A DNA stretch of 64,000 nucleotides, taken from Hungatella_A sp034142505. GTDB lineage: Bacteria; Bacillota; Clostridia; Lachnospirales; Lachnospiraceae. The stretch lies in NCBI GenBank assembly GCA_034142505.1, contig JAWZDV010000087.1, positions 3,569-67,568 on the forward strand, in the 5' to 3' direction. Shown piece by piece: positions 1-8,471 of the stretch (position 1 is the first letter of the stretch; every line of letters starts with the position of its first letter). The notes beneath the pieces were generated by a model. It was given only the letters and a program-made list of their open reading frames with translations, ran no database searches and was not told the DNA's origin. The translations under genes and the position numbers were made by a program.

Positions 1-413
1 ACGATCTCTTTTCGCAGGTACGTACTTCCCGAAGTGTCCTTGTCTTCCGGGGATTCCGCGGTGATAAACCGGGCGCGCCATTCCTCCTGGTGCAGAATTC
101 CCATCACAAAAGCCGCCGGCTCACTAAAACCGCTCTCCTCTACCCCGTCCCGAATCTGGACTCTCACATAATATTTGCAGCAGGATTCCGGTGTAAAACC
201 TTCCGCCGCCACATGGGCGGATTCCTGGCTGTTTACCCAGCCGCTCTGCCAGATGGGTTTGAAACAGGATGCATCGGTTCCGATTTCCAGCCGGTATGCC
301 TCCTGGATCACATTTCTCCTGTCGCTCTCTATCTTCCAGCCAAACCAGGGCTGACCGCCCAGTCCGACGGGATGGTCTAAATACTGGATGGTAATCTTCG
401 ATACCTTCAGCAT
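1..413 (-). CDS. Alpha-L-rhamnosidase (GH78), N-terminal fragment
   Basis: The reading frame starts at the ATG at 411-413 behind a GGAGGAG Shine-Dalgarno and runs off the left edge without a stop, so about 137 residues are visible. The fragment has the look of the N-terminal beta-sandwich of GH78 rhamnosidases: a GLGGQPWFGWKIES stretch early on, then YRLEIGT, an IWQSGWVNSQES strand-turn region, YYVRVQIRDG, and a tryptophan-containing WRARFITA segment. GH78 enzymes release terminal alpha-L-rhamnose from plant glycosides and pectins. It is the last visible gene of the isomerase/transketolase/kinase operon, 20 bp after the kinase stop, which suggests that the operon handles a plant-derived glycoside. 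No signal peptide is visible, so it may act in the cytosol. The catalytic domain lies outside the window, so the specificity is not provable here. Confidence 0.72.
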   Translation of the reverse strand, partial: MLKVSKITIQYLDHPVGLGGQPWFGWKIESDRRNVIQEAYRLEIGTDASCFKPIWQSGWVNSQESAHVAAEGFTPESCCKYYVRVQIRDGVEESGFSEPAAFVMGILHQEEWRARFITAESPEDKDTSGSTYLRKEI

Positions 414-433
414 AAGTCTCCTCCTACTTTCCT

Positions 434-1912
434 TTATGATTCCAATACCCGCTTCACCGCGTCCTGCCAGCCGTCATAGAGCTGTTTTTGTTCCTCTTCT
501 CCCATAACCGCGTGATACTCCCGGTACTGCAGATTGGAAAATGCCTGCTCCTTCGGAAACACCCCCATGGTGATCCCCGCCAGATAAGCGGCTCCGATTC
601 CCGACAACTCCTCCGCATCCGGCACCGCTGTGGTAATCCCGCCGATATCGCTCTGGAACTGCATCAAATACCCATTTCTGGTGGGACCGCCGTCCACGCA
701 TAATTTCCGGATGGCAATCCCGCTGTCCAATTCCATGGCCTTTAAAATATCCGTAATCTGGTAAGCGATGCAGTTCAATGCCGCACGCACGATCTCTTTC
801 TTCCCCGTTCCCCGGTTCATGCCGTAGATCATGGCTTTCCCGTCGCTCTTCCAGTAGGGCGCGCCAAGTCCGCTGAACGCCGGAACCAGATAGGTGGTAT
901 CCTCACTGCTGGCTTCCTTTGCCAGCTGCTCCGTCTCCCCCGCCGACTCGATCAACTGTAAATCATCCTTCAGCCAGCTGATCACCGCGCCGGTATAATT
1001 CAAATTCCCCTCCAGCACATAGTTTACCTTGCCATCAATCCCCCATGCCAGGGACGTGACAATACCGTGCCGGCTCTCGATAAAATGTTCCCCAATATTC
1101 ATCATCAGGGAGGAGCCGGTTCCGTAGGTCGCCTTCACCATTCCCACCTGATGGCAGCCCTGTCCAAACAGCGCCCCGTGGGAATCTCCCATCATGGCGT
1201 GAACCGGAATCAGACAGCCCAGGGAGCCATCCAGATCAGTCATTCCGAACAGGGAGTTGGAGTCCTTCACCTCCGGCAGACAGCTGATGGGAATGCCAAA
1301 CATGTCACAGATCTTCTCATCCCATTGAAGCGTATGTAAATTCAACAGCTGGGTCCTGGAGGCATTGGAATAATCCGTCTTATGCTCCTTTCCACCGGTC
1401 AGTTTGTAGAGCAGCCAGCTGTCCACAGTCCCGGCCATCAGCCGGCCTTCCTGCGCCAGCCGCCCGGCTTCCTCGTGATTTTTCAGTATCCAGGACATTT
1501 TCGCCGCCGGAAAATAGGGCGATAAGGGGATGCCCGTATTCTTCACGATATACGTTTTCTCCTCCTCCGTAAATCCCCGGCAGACCCCCTCCGCCCTGGC
1601 ACACTGCCAGACAATGGCGTCGCACACCGGCTTTCCAGTCTCCCTGTCCCACATCACCGTGGTCTCTCTCTGGTTGCTGATCCCAATGCCGGCGATATCC
1701 CCGGGACAGATCTCATGTTTCCCGATCAGCTCCCGCACCACCGCTACGGTATTTTCATAAATTTCCTCCGGATTATGGGAAATGTATCCCTCCGGGCTGA
1801 TCAGCTGCCTGTGGGGCCGGTCCGTCCGGTCCAGAAGCCCGGCCTGCTCATCAAACAGCAGCGCCTTGGTCCCCTGGGTACTCTGGTCAATTCCTATGAT
1901 CACCTTCACCAT
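434..1912 (-). CDS. FGGY-family carbohydrate kinase (glycerol-kinase-like)
   Basis: A 492-residue FGGY kinase, full length for the family. The N-terminal domain opens with IIGIDQSTQGTKALLFD (phosphate loop 1). ISNQRETTVMWDRETGKP and AIVWQ (residues about 97-125) resemble the glycerol-kinase substrate site. GDSHGALFGQGC (about residue 242) carries the expected catalytic Asp, and GGPTRNGYLMQ lies in the C-terminal ATPase half. Unlike true GlpK, AIVWQ is followed by CARAE rather than DRRT, so the substrate is probably not glycerol. It starts at the ATG behind AGAGGTGG, 8 bp after the transketolase C-subunit stop, in one operon with a sugar isomerase and a split transketolase. The inferred job is phosphorylation of the ketose made by the isomerase. 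A D-apulose-type kinase is the favoured guess, but other ketoses are possible. Confidence 0.8.
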   Translation of the reverse strand: MVKVIIGIDQSTQGTKALLFDEQAGLLDRTDRPHRQLISPEGYISHNPEEIYENTVAVVRELIGKHEICPGDIAGIGISNQRETTVMWDRETGKPVCDAIVWQCARAEGVCRGFTEEEKTYIVKNTGIPLSPYFPAAKMSWILKNHEEAGRLAQEGRLMAGTVDSWLLYKLTGGKEHKTDYSNASRTQLLNLHTLQWDEKICDMFGIPISCLPEVKDSNSLFGMTDLDGSLGCLIPVHAMMGDSHGALFGQGCHQVGMVKATYGTGSSLMMNIGEHFIESRHGIVTSLAWGIDGKVNYVLEGNLNYTGAVISWLKDDLQLIESAGETEQLAKEASSEDTTYLVPAFSGLGAPYWKSDGKAMIYGMNRGTGKKEIVRAALNCIAYQITDILKAMELDSGIAIRKLCVDGGPTRNGYLMQFQSDIGGITTAVPDAEELSGIGAAYLAGITMGVFPKEQAFSNLQYREYHAVMGEEEQKQLYDGWQDAVKRVLES

Positions 1913-1920
1913 GCCACCTC

Positions 1921-2856
1921 TCAGTCCTCTAACAGTTCCATCGCCTGACGATAGATCCCCTCCGGGTTCAGTCCGTAATAGTCAAACACTTCGCTGGAGG
2001 TTCCCGTGATCACCGGGGCGTCCGGCAGCGACATATTGATCACCTTTTTCGGGCAGTTGGCCGCCACAATCTGGCTGACCATCGCGCCCAAACCGCCGTA
2101 AGGAGAATGTTCCTCCACCGTGATCACGGCCCGGCAGTTTTCCGCCGCCCGGATCACCGCGTTGGCATCGATGGGTTTGACACAGTACATATCTAGAAGT
2201 GTAACGGTTTTGCCTTCCATTTTCAACCGTTCCGCCGCTTTTTTCGCGGGAGCCGTCATTTCCCCGCAGGCAACGATGGCGATGTCCGTCCCCTCGGACA
2301 AAACCGTGGCCTGGTCCATCTGGAACGGAACCCGGCCCTCCTCGTAAATGTCCTCCACCGGGTTACGTCCCACCCGGATATAGGCCGGTTTGTCGTCCTT
2401 TGCAAGCTCCCTGATCAGACACTCGGTCTGGAGGCGGTCACTGGGGATGTAGATTCTCATGTTTGGAATCGCGGATATGCCGGCGATATCCTGGCAGGAG
2501 TGATGGCTCATGCCCAGAGCGCCGTAGCTGACGCCGCCGCTGATTCCGATTAATTTTACGTTTGTATTGGAGTAAGCCACATCCACCTTAATCTGCTCAT
2601 AGCTTCTGGTGGAGAGAAAGCAGGCCGGGGAAGCCGCAAAGGGGCGTTTCCCGCATTTTGCAAGGCCGGCGGAAATGCTCACTAAGTTCTGCTCCGCAAT
2701 TCCCACCTCCACAAACTGCTCCGGGAACGCGTCCGCAAACGGAGCGAGGGAAGCGCTTCCCCTGGAGTCGCTGCAAAGCACCACAATGTCCTTATCCTCT
2801 TTTGCCTGTTCCATCAGCACCTGGCAGATGGAGGCGCGGTTTGGTATCTTATTCAT
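1921..2856 (-). CDS. Transketolase, C-terminal (pyrimidine/TK-C) subunit
   Basis: This is the second half of a split transketolase. It contains the pyrimidine-binding domain (SDSRGSASLAPFADAFPEQFVEVGIAEQNLVSISAGLA, with the catalytic Glu of the EQN motif) and the TK-C domain (EGTDIAIVACGEM, VEEHSPYGGLG). The Met at 2854-2856 (MNKIPNR) is preferred over the longer frame because AAAGGAAG lies upstream. That start overlaps the N-subunit stop by 8 bp, so the two subunits are translationally coupled. Transketolases move a two-carbon ketol unit using thiamine diphosphate. The split form is common in Firmicutes and is often dedicated to one sugar pathway. Here the partners are an isomerase and an FGGY kinase, which points to a peripheral sugar pathway rather than the core pentose phosphate pathway. 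Confidence 0.88.
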   Translation of the reverse strand: MNKIPNRASICQVLMEQAKEDKDIVVLCSDSRGSASLAPFADAFPEQFVEVGIAEQNLVSISAGLAKCGKRPFAASPACFLSTRSYEQIKVDVAYSNTNVKLIGISGGVSYGALGMSHHSCQDIAGISAIPNMRIYIPSDRLQTECLIRELAKDDKPAYIRVGRNPVEDIYEEGRVPFQMDQATVLSEGTDIAIVACGEMTAPAKKAAERLKMEGKTVTLLDMYCVKPIDANAVIRAAENCRAVITVEEHSPYGGLGAMVSQIVAANCPKKVINMSLPDAPVITGTSSEVFDYYGLNPEGIYRQAMELLED

Positions 2857-3682
2857 GGAGAGCCACTTCCTTTCTCGCTTCAAAATCATTTATAATCTGT
2901 GCATATTCTTCTGCGGTCGGCACATGGTGGTGCCAGGCAGCTTTGTGTTCCATGACAGCGGAGCCGCAGCCTTTGACGGTGTTGGCAATCAGCACGGTGG
3001 GCTGTCCTTTGACGGTTTTCGCTTCCTCAAATGCCGCGTACAGCTGGTCACTGTCGTTGCCGTCCTTCACGTCGATGACATGCCAGCCGAAGCTGGACCA
3101 GCGTTCCGTCTGGCTGTCGTGGGCCATCACCTCCTCGGTGCCGCCGGAGATCTGAAGACGGTTGCGGTCAACCACGGCGCAGAGATTATCAAGTTGGTAC
3201 ATGCCTGCCGCCATAGCGCCCTCCCACACGGAGCCTTCCGCTAGTTCCCCGTCTCCCATCACCACATAAACACGGTTTTTTCGGCCGTCCATCCGGGACG
3301 CCAGCGCCATGCCGATGCTGACCGGCAGGCCGTGTCCCAGGGAACCGCTGTTCATCTCGATGCCGGGGAGCTTGTTGTTGGGATGACCGATGAACTTGGA
3401 GCCGAATTTGGAGAACTGCTCCTTCACTTCCTCTAAGGGGAAGAACCCTTTGCCGGCCAGCACCGCGTACAGCGCCTCCACACAGTGGCCCTTGCTCATG
3501 ACGAACAGGTCGCGGCTTTCATCGTCCATATTTTCCGGGGAAATGTTCATCACACGGAAATATAATGTCTGTAAGATGTCAGTGACGCTCATGTCGCCGC
3601 CAATGTGGCCTCCGCCACCGGCCACGATGATATCGACTATATTTTTTCTGATGTCATAGGATAATGCCTTGTAATTTTCCAT
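2849..3682 (-). CDS. Transketolase, N-terminal (ThDP-binding) subunit
   Basis: A 277-residue protein equal to the N-terminal third of a full transketolase. Visible motifs are GGGGHIGGDMSVTDIL near the N terminus, VMSKGHCVEALYAVL, GHPNNKLPG, GSLGHGLPVSIGMALA, and the thiamine-diphosphate/Mg motif GDGELAEGSVWEGAM followed by VVDRNRLQ (about residues 142-172). The start has an AAAGAGAGG Shine-Dalgarno. It pairs with the downstream C subunit, which it overlaps by 8 bp. A 94-bp gap separates it from the upstream isomerase, with no clear terminator in it. Known split transketolases of this shape serve D-apulose-4-phosphate and 6-deoxy-6-sulfofructose, and the kinase in this operon favours a phosphorylated substrate. 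Confidence 0.88.
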   Translation of the reverse strand: MENYKALSYDIRKNIVDIIVAGGGGHIGGDMSVTDILQTLYFRVMNISPENMDDESRDLFVMSKGHCVEALYAVLAGKGFFPLEEVKEQFSKFGSKFIGHPNNKLPGIEMNSGSLGHGLPVSIGMALASRMDGRKNRVYVVMGDGELAEGSVWEGAMAAGMYQLDNLCAVVDRNRLQISGGTEEVMAHDSQTERWSSFGWHVIDVKDGNDSDQLYAAFEEAKTVKGQPTVLIANTVKGCGSAVMEHKAAWHHHVPTAEEYAQIINDFEARKEVALHE

Positions 3683-3776
3683 TTTCGTCCTCTCTTTTTA
3701 GAAATGCTGGGGTTCATACCGTTGCTTCACCATTCGGTATTCATTCTAATATGTAATCCAATATGTGCCTGAACTC

Positions 3777-5177
3777 TCACTCGCCGCGCAGGTAAGCTTT
3801 CACCTGTTCTTCGATTGGATCATACAGATCCGGTTTTATATTCAGGTATTTACAAGCTTCATACAGCACCGGAACGACGTCTTTGTGAATGCCGACACAG
3901 TGGTGGATATAGGGGCCTTCCACGATCTTGGCTTCCAGGCGTTTTAAGTTTTCTACTTCCACCCACACGTAGGTACCTTTGGTGTAAGGGCCATCCACGC
4001 CCCGGGCATTGCCCAGCAACAGGGAGTACTCTCCATTATCACCGTCGAAACGGCAGAGCGTCATTTCCCCGTCTTTAGCCAGGGCCTCCACAGCGCCCGG
4101 ATGGTCGAAGGCCAGCGGATAACCGATGGATGGTTTCTCCTTAGCAACGGACAATGGCCATGGGCCGCAGTGCTGGAGCAGTTCCCCGTTCTCGTTGTCA
4201 GGATGTCTCACGGTCCAGTCGGCAAAGAAGGTTCTGGCCTCGTCCATACCTGCTGCCTCCGCCATGATAGCCGTGACGGCGCCGTGGATATCAGTTTCAC
4301 ATACCACCGGGATTCCCTCTTCATTTAACAGGGAGTTGGCCGCGCAGGGCATGATGCCTAGTTCCCCCTGGAGGGCGTTCCAACACTGGATGGCGATGGC
4401 GTTGCAGCCATATTTTACGGTTAGACGTTTCATGGCGACTTTCAAAGCAGCTACCTGTTCCAGCTCGCTGTCTTTAATGGCGATGTTGAAATGTTCCCGG
4501 CAGTAGGACATGACCTCATCAACCTCGTTCTTTTCTTCCAGCGCCTTTTTGACCTCCGCAGTCAATTCCGGCATGGGGATCGGAGACAGCTGAATGTTGA
4601 ACTTCTCAAGCAGTTCCCCTTCATTGCACATGGTAGACCAGAAATCGAAGGGTCTCGGCCCGATCTGGAGAATTCTGGTGGCGCGGAACGCTTTCACTAC
4701 ATTGCAGACTGCCAGGAAATCTCTCACACCGCGCTCGAACTCCGGGTCCTCCAAGCGGCAGTTGGTCATATAGGTAAATGGTACCTGGAATCTTCGTAAC
4801 ACCTTGCCGGTGGCGAATAAACCGCACTGGCTGTCGCGCAGGCGGATACCGTTCTCATCCGGCCGCTCGTCTCTCGGCCCCCAGAGGAGAACCGGCACAT
4901 TCAGCTCTTTGGCAAGTCTTGCCACCTCATATTCGGTTCCGAAGTTGCCGTGGGGGAAGAATAATCCATCCACCTTAGCCGCTTTGAATTTCTCCGCAAT
5001 TCTGATCCGGTCCTCCTCGCTGTGAAGCAGGCCGTCTCCGGCGATGTCATCAATATCCACAAATTCCACACTTAATTCCCTTAAGCGCTGTCTGGTTAAG
5101 TTTGCGAACTTGACCGCGTCCGGGGCAGAGAAGATGCTGCGTCTTGTTGGTGCCAAACCGATTACTATTTTCGTCAT
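3777..5177 (-). CDS. L-fucose/L-arabinose-isomerase-like sugar isomerase
   Basis: A 466-residue protein from the MTKIVIG start at 5175-5177, chosen because GGAGGTATTC lies immediately upstream; the longer frame has no such site. It resembles the fucose-isomerase-like superfamily: an N-terminal Rossmann-like domain (LAPTRRSIF, VDGLFFPHGNFGTEYEVARLAKEL), a middle domain with IAIQCWNALQGELGIMPCAANSLLNEEGIPVVCETDIHGAVTAI (about residues 280-325, with acidic residues fit for metal binding), and a C-terminal sandwich with a conserved HH pair (YIHHCVGIH). It is the first gene of the minus-strand operon and divergent from a LacI regulator. It should interconvert an aldose and a ketose. The exact sugar cannot be read from sequence; apiose and 6-deoxy or sulfo sugars are candidates. 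The family call is firm, the substrate is not. Confidence 0.75.
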   Translation of the reverse strand: MTKIVIGLAPTRRSIFSAPDAVKFANLTRQRLRELSVEFVDIDDIAGDGLLHSEEDRIRIAEKFKAAKVDGLFFPHGNFGTEYEVARLAKELNVPVLLWGPRDERPDENGIRLRDSQCGLFATGKVLRRFQVPFTYMTNCRLEDPEFERGVRDFLAVCNVVKAFRATRILQIGPRPFDFWSTMCNEGELLEKFNIQLSPIPMPELTAEVKKALEEKNEVDEVMSYCREHFNIAIKDSELEQVAALKVAMKRLTVKYGCNAIAIQCWNALQGELGIMPCAANSLLNEEGIPVVCETDIHGAVTAIMAEAAGMDEARTFFADWTVRHPDNENGELLQHCGPWPLSVAKEKPSIGYPLAFDHPGAVEALAKDGEMTLCRFDGDNGEYSLLLGNARGVDGPYTKGTYVWVEVENLKRLEAKIVEGPYIHHCVGIHKDVVPVLYEACKYLNIKPDLYDPIEEQVKAYLRGE

Positions 5178-5256
5178 TTTGAATACCTCCCAAAGGTTAT
5201 TATTTAGATTGTTCGTGATTATCACGGTTCCTTTGAGCAAATAATATCTAAATGTG

Positions 5257-5317
5257 AACTTAATTACAACTTAATATTAAGTAATTAATCAATTTTAATT
5301 GACTTAATTTACTTAAT
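5257..5317. promoter_or_regulatory. ACTTAAT operator cluster in divergent promoter region
   Basis: The 244-bp divergent region between the isomerase and the LacI gene holds five copies of ACTTAAT/ATTAAGT within 60 bp, near 5259, 5269, 5276, 5302 and 5311. Two of them form a perfect 14-bp palindrome at 5269-5282 (ACTTAATATTAAGT). The span 5277-5316 is also a long imperfect inverted repeat, with TTAAGTAA at the left and TTACTTAA at the right. LacI-family proteins bind palindromes, so this is the likely autoregulatory and operon operator. It lacks the central CG usual for LacI operators. Confidence 0.5.
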
Positions 5318-5421
5318 CATCTATGCTTGAGGTAAGAGGTATTCAGTTAGGTGTTTTATGGGATGAATGGGTACTGGAGATTGGTATCGAAGTGTTATAG
5401 ATAGAAGGGAGAAGAAGTTCC

Positions 5422-6429
5422 ATGTCGATTACAGCCAAAGAATTAGCAAAAATGTTACAATTATCGGAGGCCGCCGTATCCATGGCCTTAAACAACAAGG
5501 CTGGCGTCAGCACGGCCACCAGACAGCGGGTATTGCAGGCTGCCAGGGATCATGGCTATGACTTTACCCGGATTCAGGAAGTGAAGGAGCCGCAGATCGA
5601 AAAAGGCACCGTGTCTTTTGTCATTTTCAAAAAACACGGCGCCGTAGTGACGGACACTCCTTTTTTTAACCAGCTGACCGAGGGCATCGACCAGGCCTGC
5701 CGCCAGGCCCGGTACAGCTTAAATATCAACTATTTATACGCCGATGACAGTCTGCCAAGGCAGCTGTCCAATCTCTCCTACTGCAACGGAATGATTCTCC
5801 TTGCCACGGAAATGACCATAGAAGATTTCAAACCCTTTGAAAAACTGGGAACGCCCCTGGTGGTGCTGGACACCTATTTCCGGGACTTAGACTTTGACTG
5901 CGTGCTGATCAACAATTTCCAGGGTGCCTACCAGGCCACGGATTTCCTCATTCACAAAACCAAAAGCCAGCCCGGCTACCTCCGCTCCTCCTACCCCATC
6001 GGCAACTTCCAGGAGCGGACCGACGGCTTCTACAAGGCCATCCGTGAAAATGGCATGTCCCCCTCCAAGTCCCAGGTTCTCTCCCTCTCCCCCTCCATGG
6101 AAGGAGCCTGCGAGGACATGCTGGAACTCTTGAAATCCGGCGAAGAACTCTCCCGCTGCTATTTCGCCGACAACGATTTAATCGCCGCCGGCGCCATGAA
6201 AGCCATCAAAGAAATGGGCTATGTCATCCCCCGTGACGTCAGCATCATCGGCTTCGACAACATGCCCCTGTGCACCTACATCGAACCCGCCTTAAGCACC
6301 GTCCACGTCCCCAAACAATACATGGGCCAGATGGCCGTCTCCCGCCTCATCCAAACCATCGAGTCCCCCGACCACTGCCCGGTGAAGATTGAGATTGGGA
6401 CGAAGATTGTGAACCGGAAGTCGGTGTAA
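5422..6429 (+). CDS. LacI-family transcriptional regulator
   Basis: A 335-residue repressor of normal family length. The N-terminal helix-turn-helix is clear (ITAKELAKMLQLSEAAVSMALNN then GVSTATRQRVLQAARDHGYD, residues 3-47). A periplasmic-binding-protein-like ligand domain follows (FFNQLTEGIDQACRQARYSLNI, PLVVLDTYF, SIIGFDNMPLCTYIEPALSTV near the C terminus). The first codon is preceded by GAAGGGAG. It is divergent from the isomerase/transketolase/kinase/rhamnosidase operon and is therefore the likely pathway-specific repressor, with the effector probably being the incoming sugar or its ketose. It converges on an acetyltransferase only 11 bp downstream. Confidence 0.9.
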   Translation: MSITAKELAKMLQLSEAAVSMALNNKAGVSTATRQRVLQAARDHGYDFTRIQEVKEPQIEKGTVSFVIFKKHGAVVTDTPFFNQLTEGIDQACRQARYSLNINYLYADDSLPRQLSNLSYCNGMILLATEMTIEDFKPFEKLGTPLVVLDTYFRDLDFDCVLINNFQGAYQATDFLIHKTKSQPGYLRSSYPIGNFQERTDGFYKAIRENGMSPSKSQVLSLSPSMEGACEDMLELLKSGEELSRCYFADNDLIAAGAMKAIKEMGYVIPRDVSIIGFDNMPLCTYIEPALSTVHVPKQYMGQMAVSRLIQTIESPDHCPVKIEIGTKIVNRKSV

Positions 6430-6440
6430 GGTTGAATCCT

Positions 6441-6950
6441 CTATTTGATATCGATCCAGTATCTCTGTTCCATCACCCCGTCGACTTCAATTTCATTTTC
6501 CAGGATACCGCCGTTTTTGATAATCGTTCTCGCGGAGGCGGGGTTGGTCCTTGCGCATACCATGAGGACACGGTCGATGCCAAGCTCCCGGCATTTTTCC
6601 AGAGCCAGGGCGATCATCTGGGTGGCATAGCCTTTGCCGCGCTCCGATGGTCGGATGCCGTCACCGATATGACCGCCGTTGAGCAGGAGTCTCTCGTTGA
6701 GTCTGTGGCGGATGTTGATGGCTCCAACAAAGATATTGCGCTCGTCATCAAGGCAGAAGTAGGTGGAATCGGGCACCAGACCGTCCCTTTCCTCCGTCAC
6801 TTCCAGGCTGTCCACATAGTCGTGGAACTTGTGGTAATCTGCTTTTGTAATGACATAGGGGATAATCTTTTCATCAGCAGCAGTCCACTCATCCATCATG
6901 TCTGCCAATTGTGGCATGTACGCTTCCTCTAACTTTACCAGTTTTAACAT
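6441..6950 (-). CDS. GNAT-family N-acetyltransferase
   Basis: A 169-residue protein from MLKLVKLEEAY. The start at 6948-6950 is preferred because GGAGGTG lies about 9 bases upstream. The GNAT fold is visible in FVGAINIRHRLNERLLLNGGHIGDGIRPSERGKGYATQMIALALEKCRELGIDRVLMVCA: the GHIGDGIRPSERGKGYA part is motif A, which binds the acetyl-CoA pyrophosphate (R-G-K-G-Y-A). ENEIEVDGVMEQRYWI at the end is the usual C-terminal strand pair. It is convergent with the LacI gene and has no operon partner, so the acceptor substrate is unknown. Confidence 0.85.
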   Translation of the reverse strand: MLKLVKLEEAYMPQLADMMDEWTAADEKIIPYVITKADYHKFHDYVDSLEVTEERDGLVPDSTYFCLDDERNIFVGAINIRHRLNERLLLNGGHIGDGIRPSERGKGYATQMIALALEKCRELGIDRVLMVCARTNPASARTIIKNGGILENEIEVDGVMEQRYWIDIK

Positions 6951-7056
6951 AGTATGACACCTCCATACGATTCCTCCAGCTTTTACTGAAGTTTTGAAGA
7001 TCATATCATAAATGCTGTCAGAATACTATATTAAAAACTGATAAATGTTCCATTAT

Positions 7057-7413
7057 TTACTCTTTCATTTTAGGTTTGAAGATAATTGATCCAAGATAGC
7101 CGAAAATCAACGCCCCTGAAATCCCAACCGCGCTGGAGGTAAAGCCGCCTTTGAATACTCCAAGAAAGCCGTCCTGCTGCAAGCCTTCTTTTACCCCTTT
7201 CCACAACGTGTTTCCAAATCCCAATAACGGCACAGTAGCTCCGGCGCCGGCCCATTTGGCGAAGGGCTCGTAGATACCGATGGCGCCTAATATAGTCCCT
7301 GTCACAACTAGCGTCACCATCACGCGGCCCGGCATCATTTTCGTCTTATCCATCAGAATCTGGGCCAGGGCGCAGATGATTCCGCCGATTAAAAATGCTT
7401 TTACATAATCCAT
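7057..7413 (-). CDS. spoVAE: Stage V sporulation protein AE
   Basis: A 118-residue membrane protein with about four hydrophobic segments and the conserved SpoVAC/SpoVAE signature KWAGAGATVPLLGFGNTLWKG. SpoVA proteins form the forespore inner-membrane channel that loads dipicolinic acid (Ca-DPA) during sporulation and releases it at germination. It follows spoVAD by 44 bp and ends the spoVA operon. It is paralogous to SpoVAC, which has the matching KWAGAGALVPITGFANSVV. No convincing terminator follows before the convergent acetyltransferase region. Confidence 0.93.
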   Translation of the reverse strand: MDYVKAFLIGGIICALAQILMDKTKMMPGRVMVTLVVTGTILGAIGIYEPFAKWAGAGATVPLLGFGNTLWKGVKEGLQQDGFLGVFKGGFTSSAVGISGALIFGYLGSIIFKPKMKE

Positions 7414-7457
7414 GGTTGTCCACCTTTCTTTCTGTCAATTCTGCCTTCGGTCTGAGC

Positions 7458-8471
7458 TTAATCGATATGCTCCAGCATAACTCCGTGGGCAATCCCCGGG
7501 ATACTCTGGCCTTCGTTGAAGCTGACTGTGGAGAGCAAGGCTCCCGTCGGCACAAACAGGACCCTCTTCCAGGTTCCATCCTGAATCTTTGGCAAAATCA
7601 TAGAGCACAGCGTCACCGCCGCACAGCCACAGCCGCTGCCGCCTGCATGGGTGTCCTGGGACTCTTTGTCGAAGATCTCCATCCCGCAGTCCATGTGAAC
7701 CTGCTCTAAATCATACCCGTCCTTCTTCATGAAATCCAGCAGAATCTTCCGCCCGATTTCCCCCAAGTCCCCGGTGATAATTTTATCGTAGCAGGTCTCA
7801 TTTACATCCAGATCCTCAAAGTTCTGCCGGATGGTGTGGTAAGCCGAAGGCGCCATCGCCGCGCCCATATTCATGGAGTCCGTCGCCCCCATGTCCACGA
7901 TGCGCCCGGTGGTAAGCCCCGTCACTTTTGCCATCCCTTTCTTCCCTTCCGCCGACAGAACCACCGCACCGCACCCAGTCACGGTCCAGGTAGCGGAAAA
8001 TGGTCTCTGGTTCCCATAGGCCAGCGGAAACCGGAACTGTTTCTCCGCCGTGGCAAAATGGCTGGACGCCACCGCCATCACCCGGTCCGCATACCCGGCC
8101 TGCACGGTCATGGCCCCCAGGCTGATGGATTCCCCCATGGTCGAACAGGCTCCATAAAGTCCAAACAGCGGCACCTCCAGTTCCATCAATCCAAAGGAAG
8201 TGGCAATCAGCTGTCCCAGCAGATCCCCGGCAAACAGATAGCGGATGTCCTTCTTTTTCAGTCCGCCCTTCTCCATCGCCATCAAAGCCGTCTTCTTCTG
8301 AAGGGTACTCTCCGCCTGCTCCCAGCTGTCCGTCCCAAACATGGCGTCCTCCACCACCAGGTCAATCATCTTCCCCAGCGGTCCTTCCCCCTCCTTCTTC
8401 CCCGCAATCGAAGCCGCCGCCTCAATCACAGGAGGCTTCTCAAACTTCACACTCGCCTTCCCAACCTGCAT
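7458..8471 (-). CDS. spoVAD: Stage V sporulation protein AD
   Basis: A 337-residue thiolase-fold protein, the dipicolinic-acid-binding subunit of the SpoVA channel. Recognisable blocks are FAGDLLGQLIATSFGLMELEVPLFGLYGACSTMGESISLGA (with the retained Cys), ASSHFATAEKQFRFP, GCGAVVLS, SMNMGAAMAPSAYHTI, DKIITGDLGEIG, and AGGSGCGCAAVTLCS. The third in-frame Met (8469-8471, MQVGKAS) is chosen because AAGGAGG lies 8 bases upstream; the two earlier Met codons are on or too close to that site. In most Bacilli and Clostridia it directly follows spoVAC. Here about 2.2 kb of other sequence comes between, so it may depend on a new promoter. Confidence 0.93.
   Translation of the reverse strand: MQVGKASVKFEKPPVIEAAASIAGKKEGEGPLGKMIDLVVEDAMFGTDSWEQAESTLQKKTALMAMEKGGLKKKDIRYLFAGDLLGQLIATSFGLMELEVPLFGLYGACSTMGESISLGAMTVQAGYADRVMAVASSHFATAEKQFRFPLAYGNQRPFSATWTVTGCGAVVLSAEGKKGMAKVTGLTTGRIVDMGATDSMNMGAAMAPSAYHTIRQNFEDLDVNETCYDKIITGDLGEIGRKILLDFMKKDGYDLEQVHMDCGMEIFDKESQDTHAGGSGCGCAAVTLCSMILPKIQDGTWKRVLFVPTGALLSTVSFNEGQSIPGIAHGVMLEHID

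Noticed and set aside
90..380. 96-codon plus-strand open frame at the left edge
   Set aside because: It lies opposite the GH78 fragment, which has a good start, ribosome-binding site and family pattern.
434..1912. Naming the FGGY kinase glpK
   Set aside because: The substrate-site motif after AIVWQ differs from glycerol kinase and the operon has isomerase and transketolase genes, not glycerol genes.
1921..5177. Sulfoquinovose transketolase pathway as first choice
   Set aside because: A fucose-isomerase-like enzyme and split transketolase fit, but the kinase does not, and no sulfoquinovosidase, sulfolactaldehyde enzyme or sulfonate exporter is visible.
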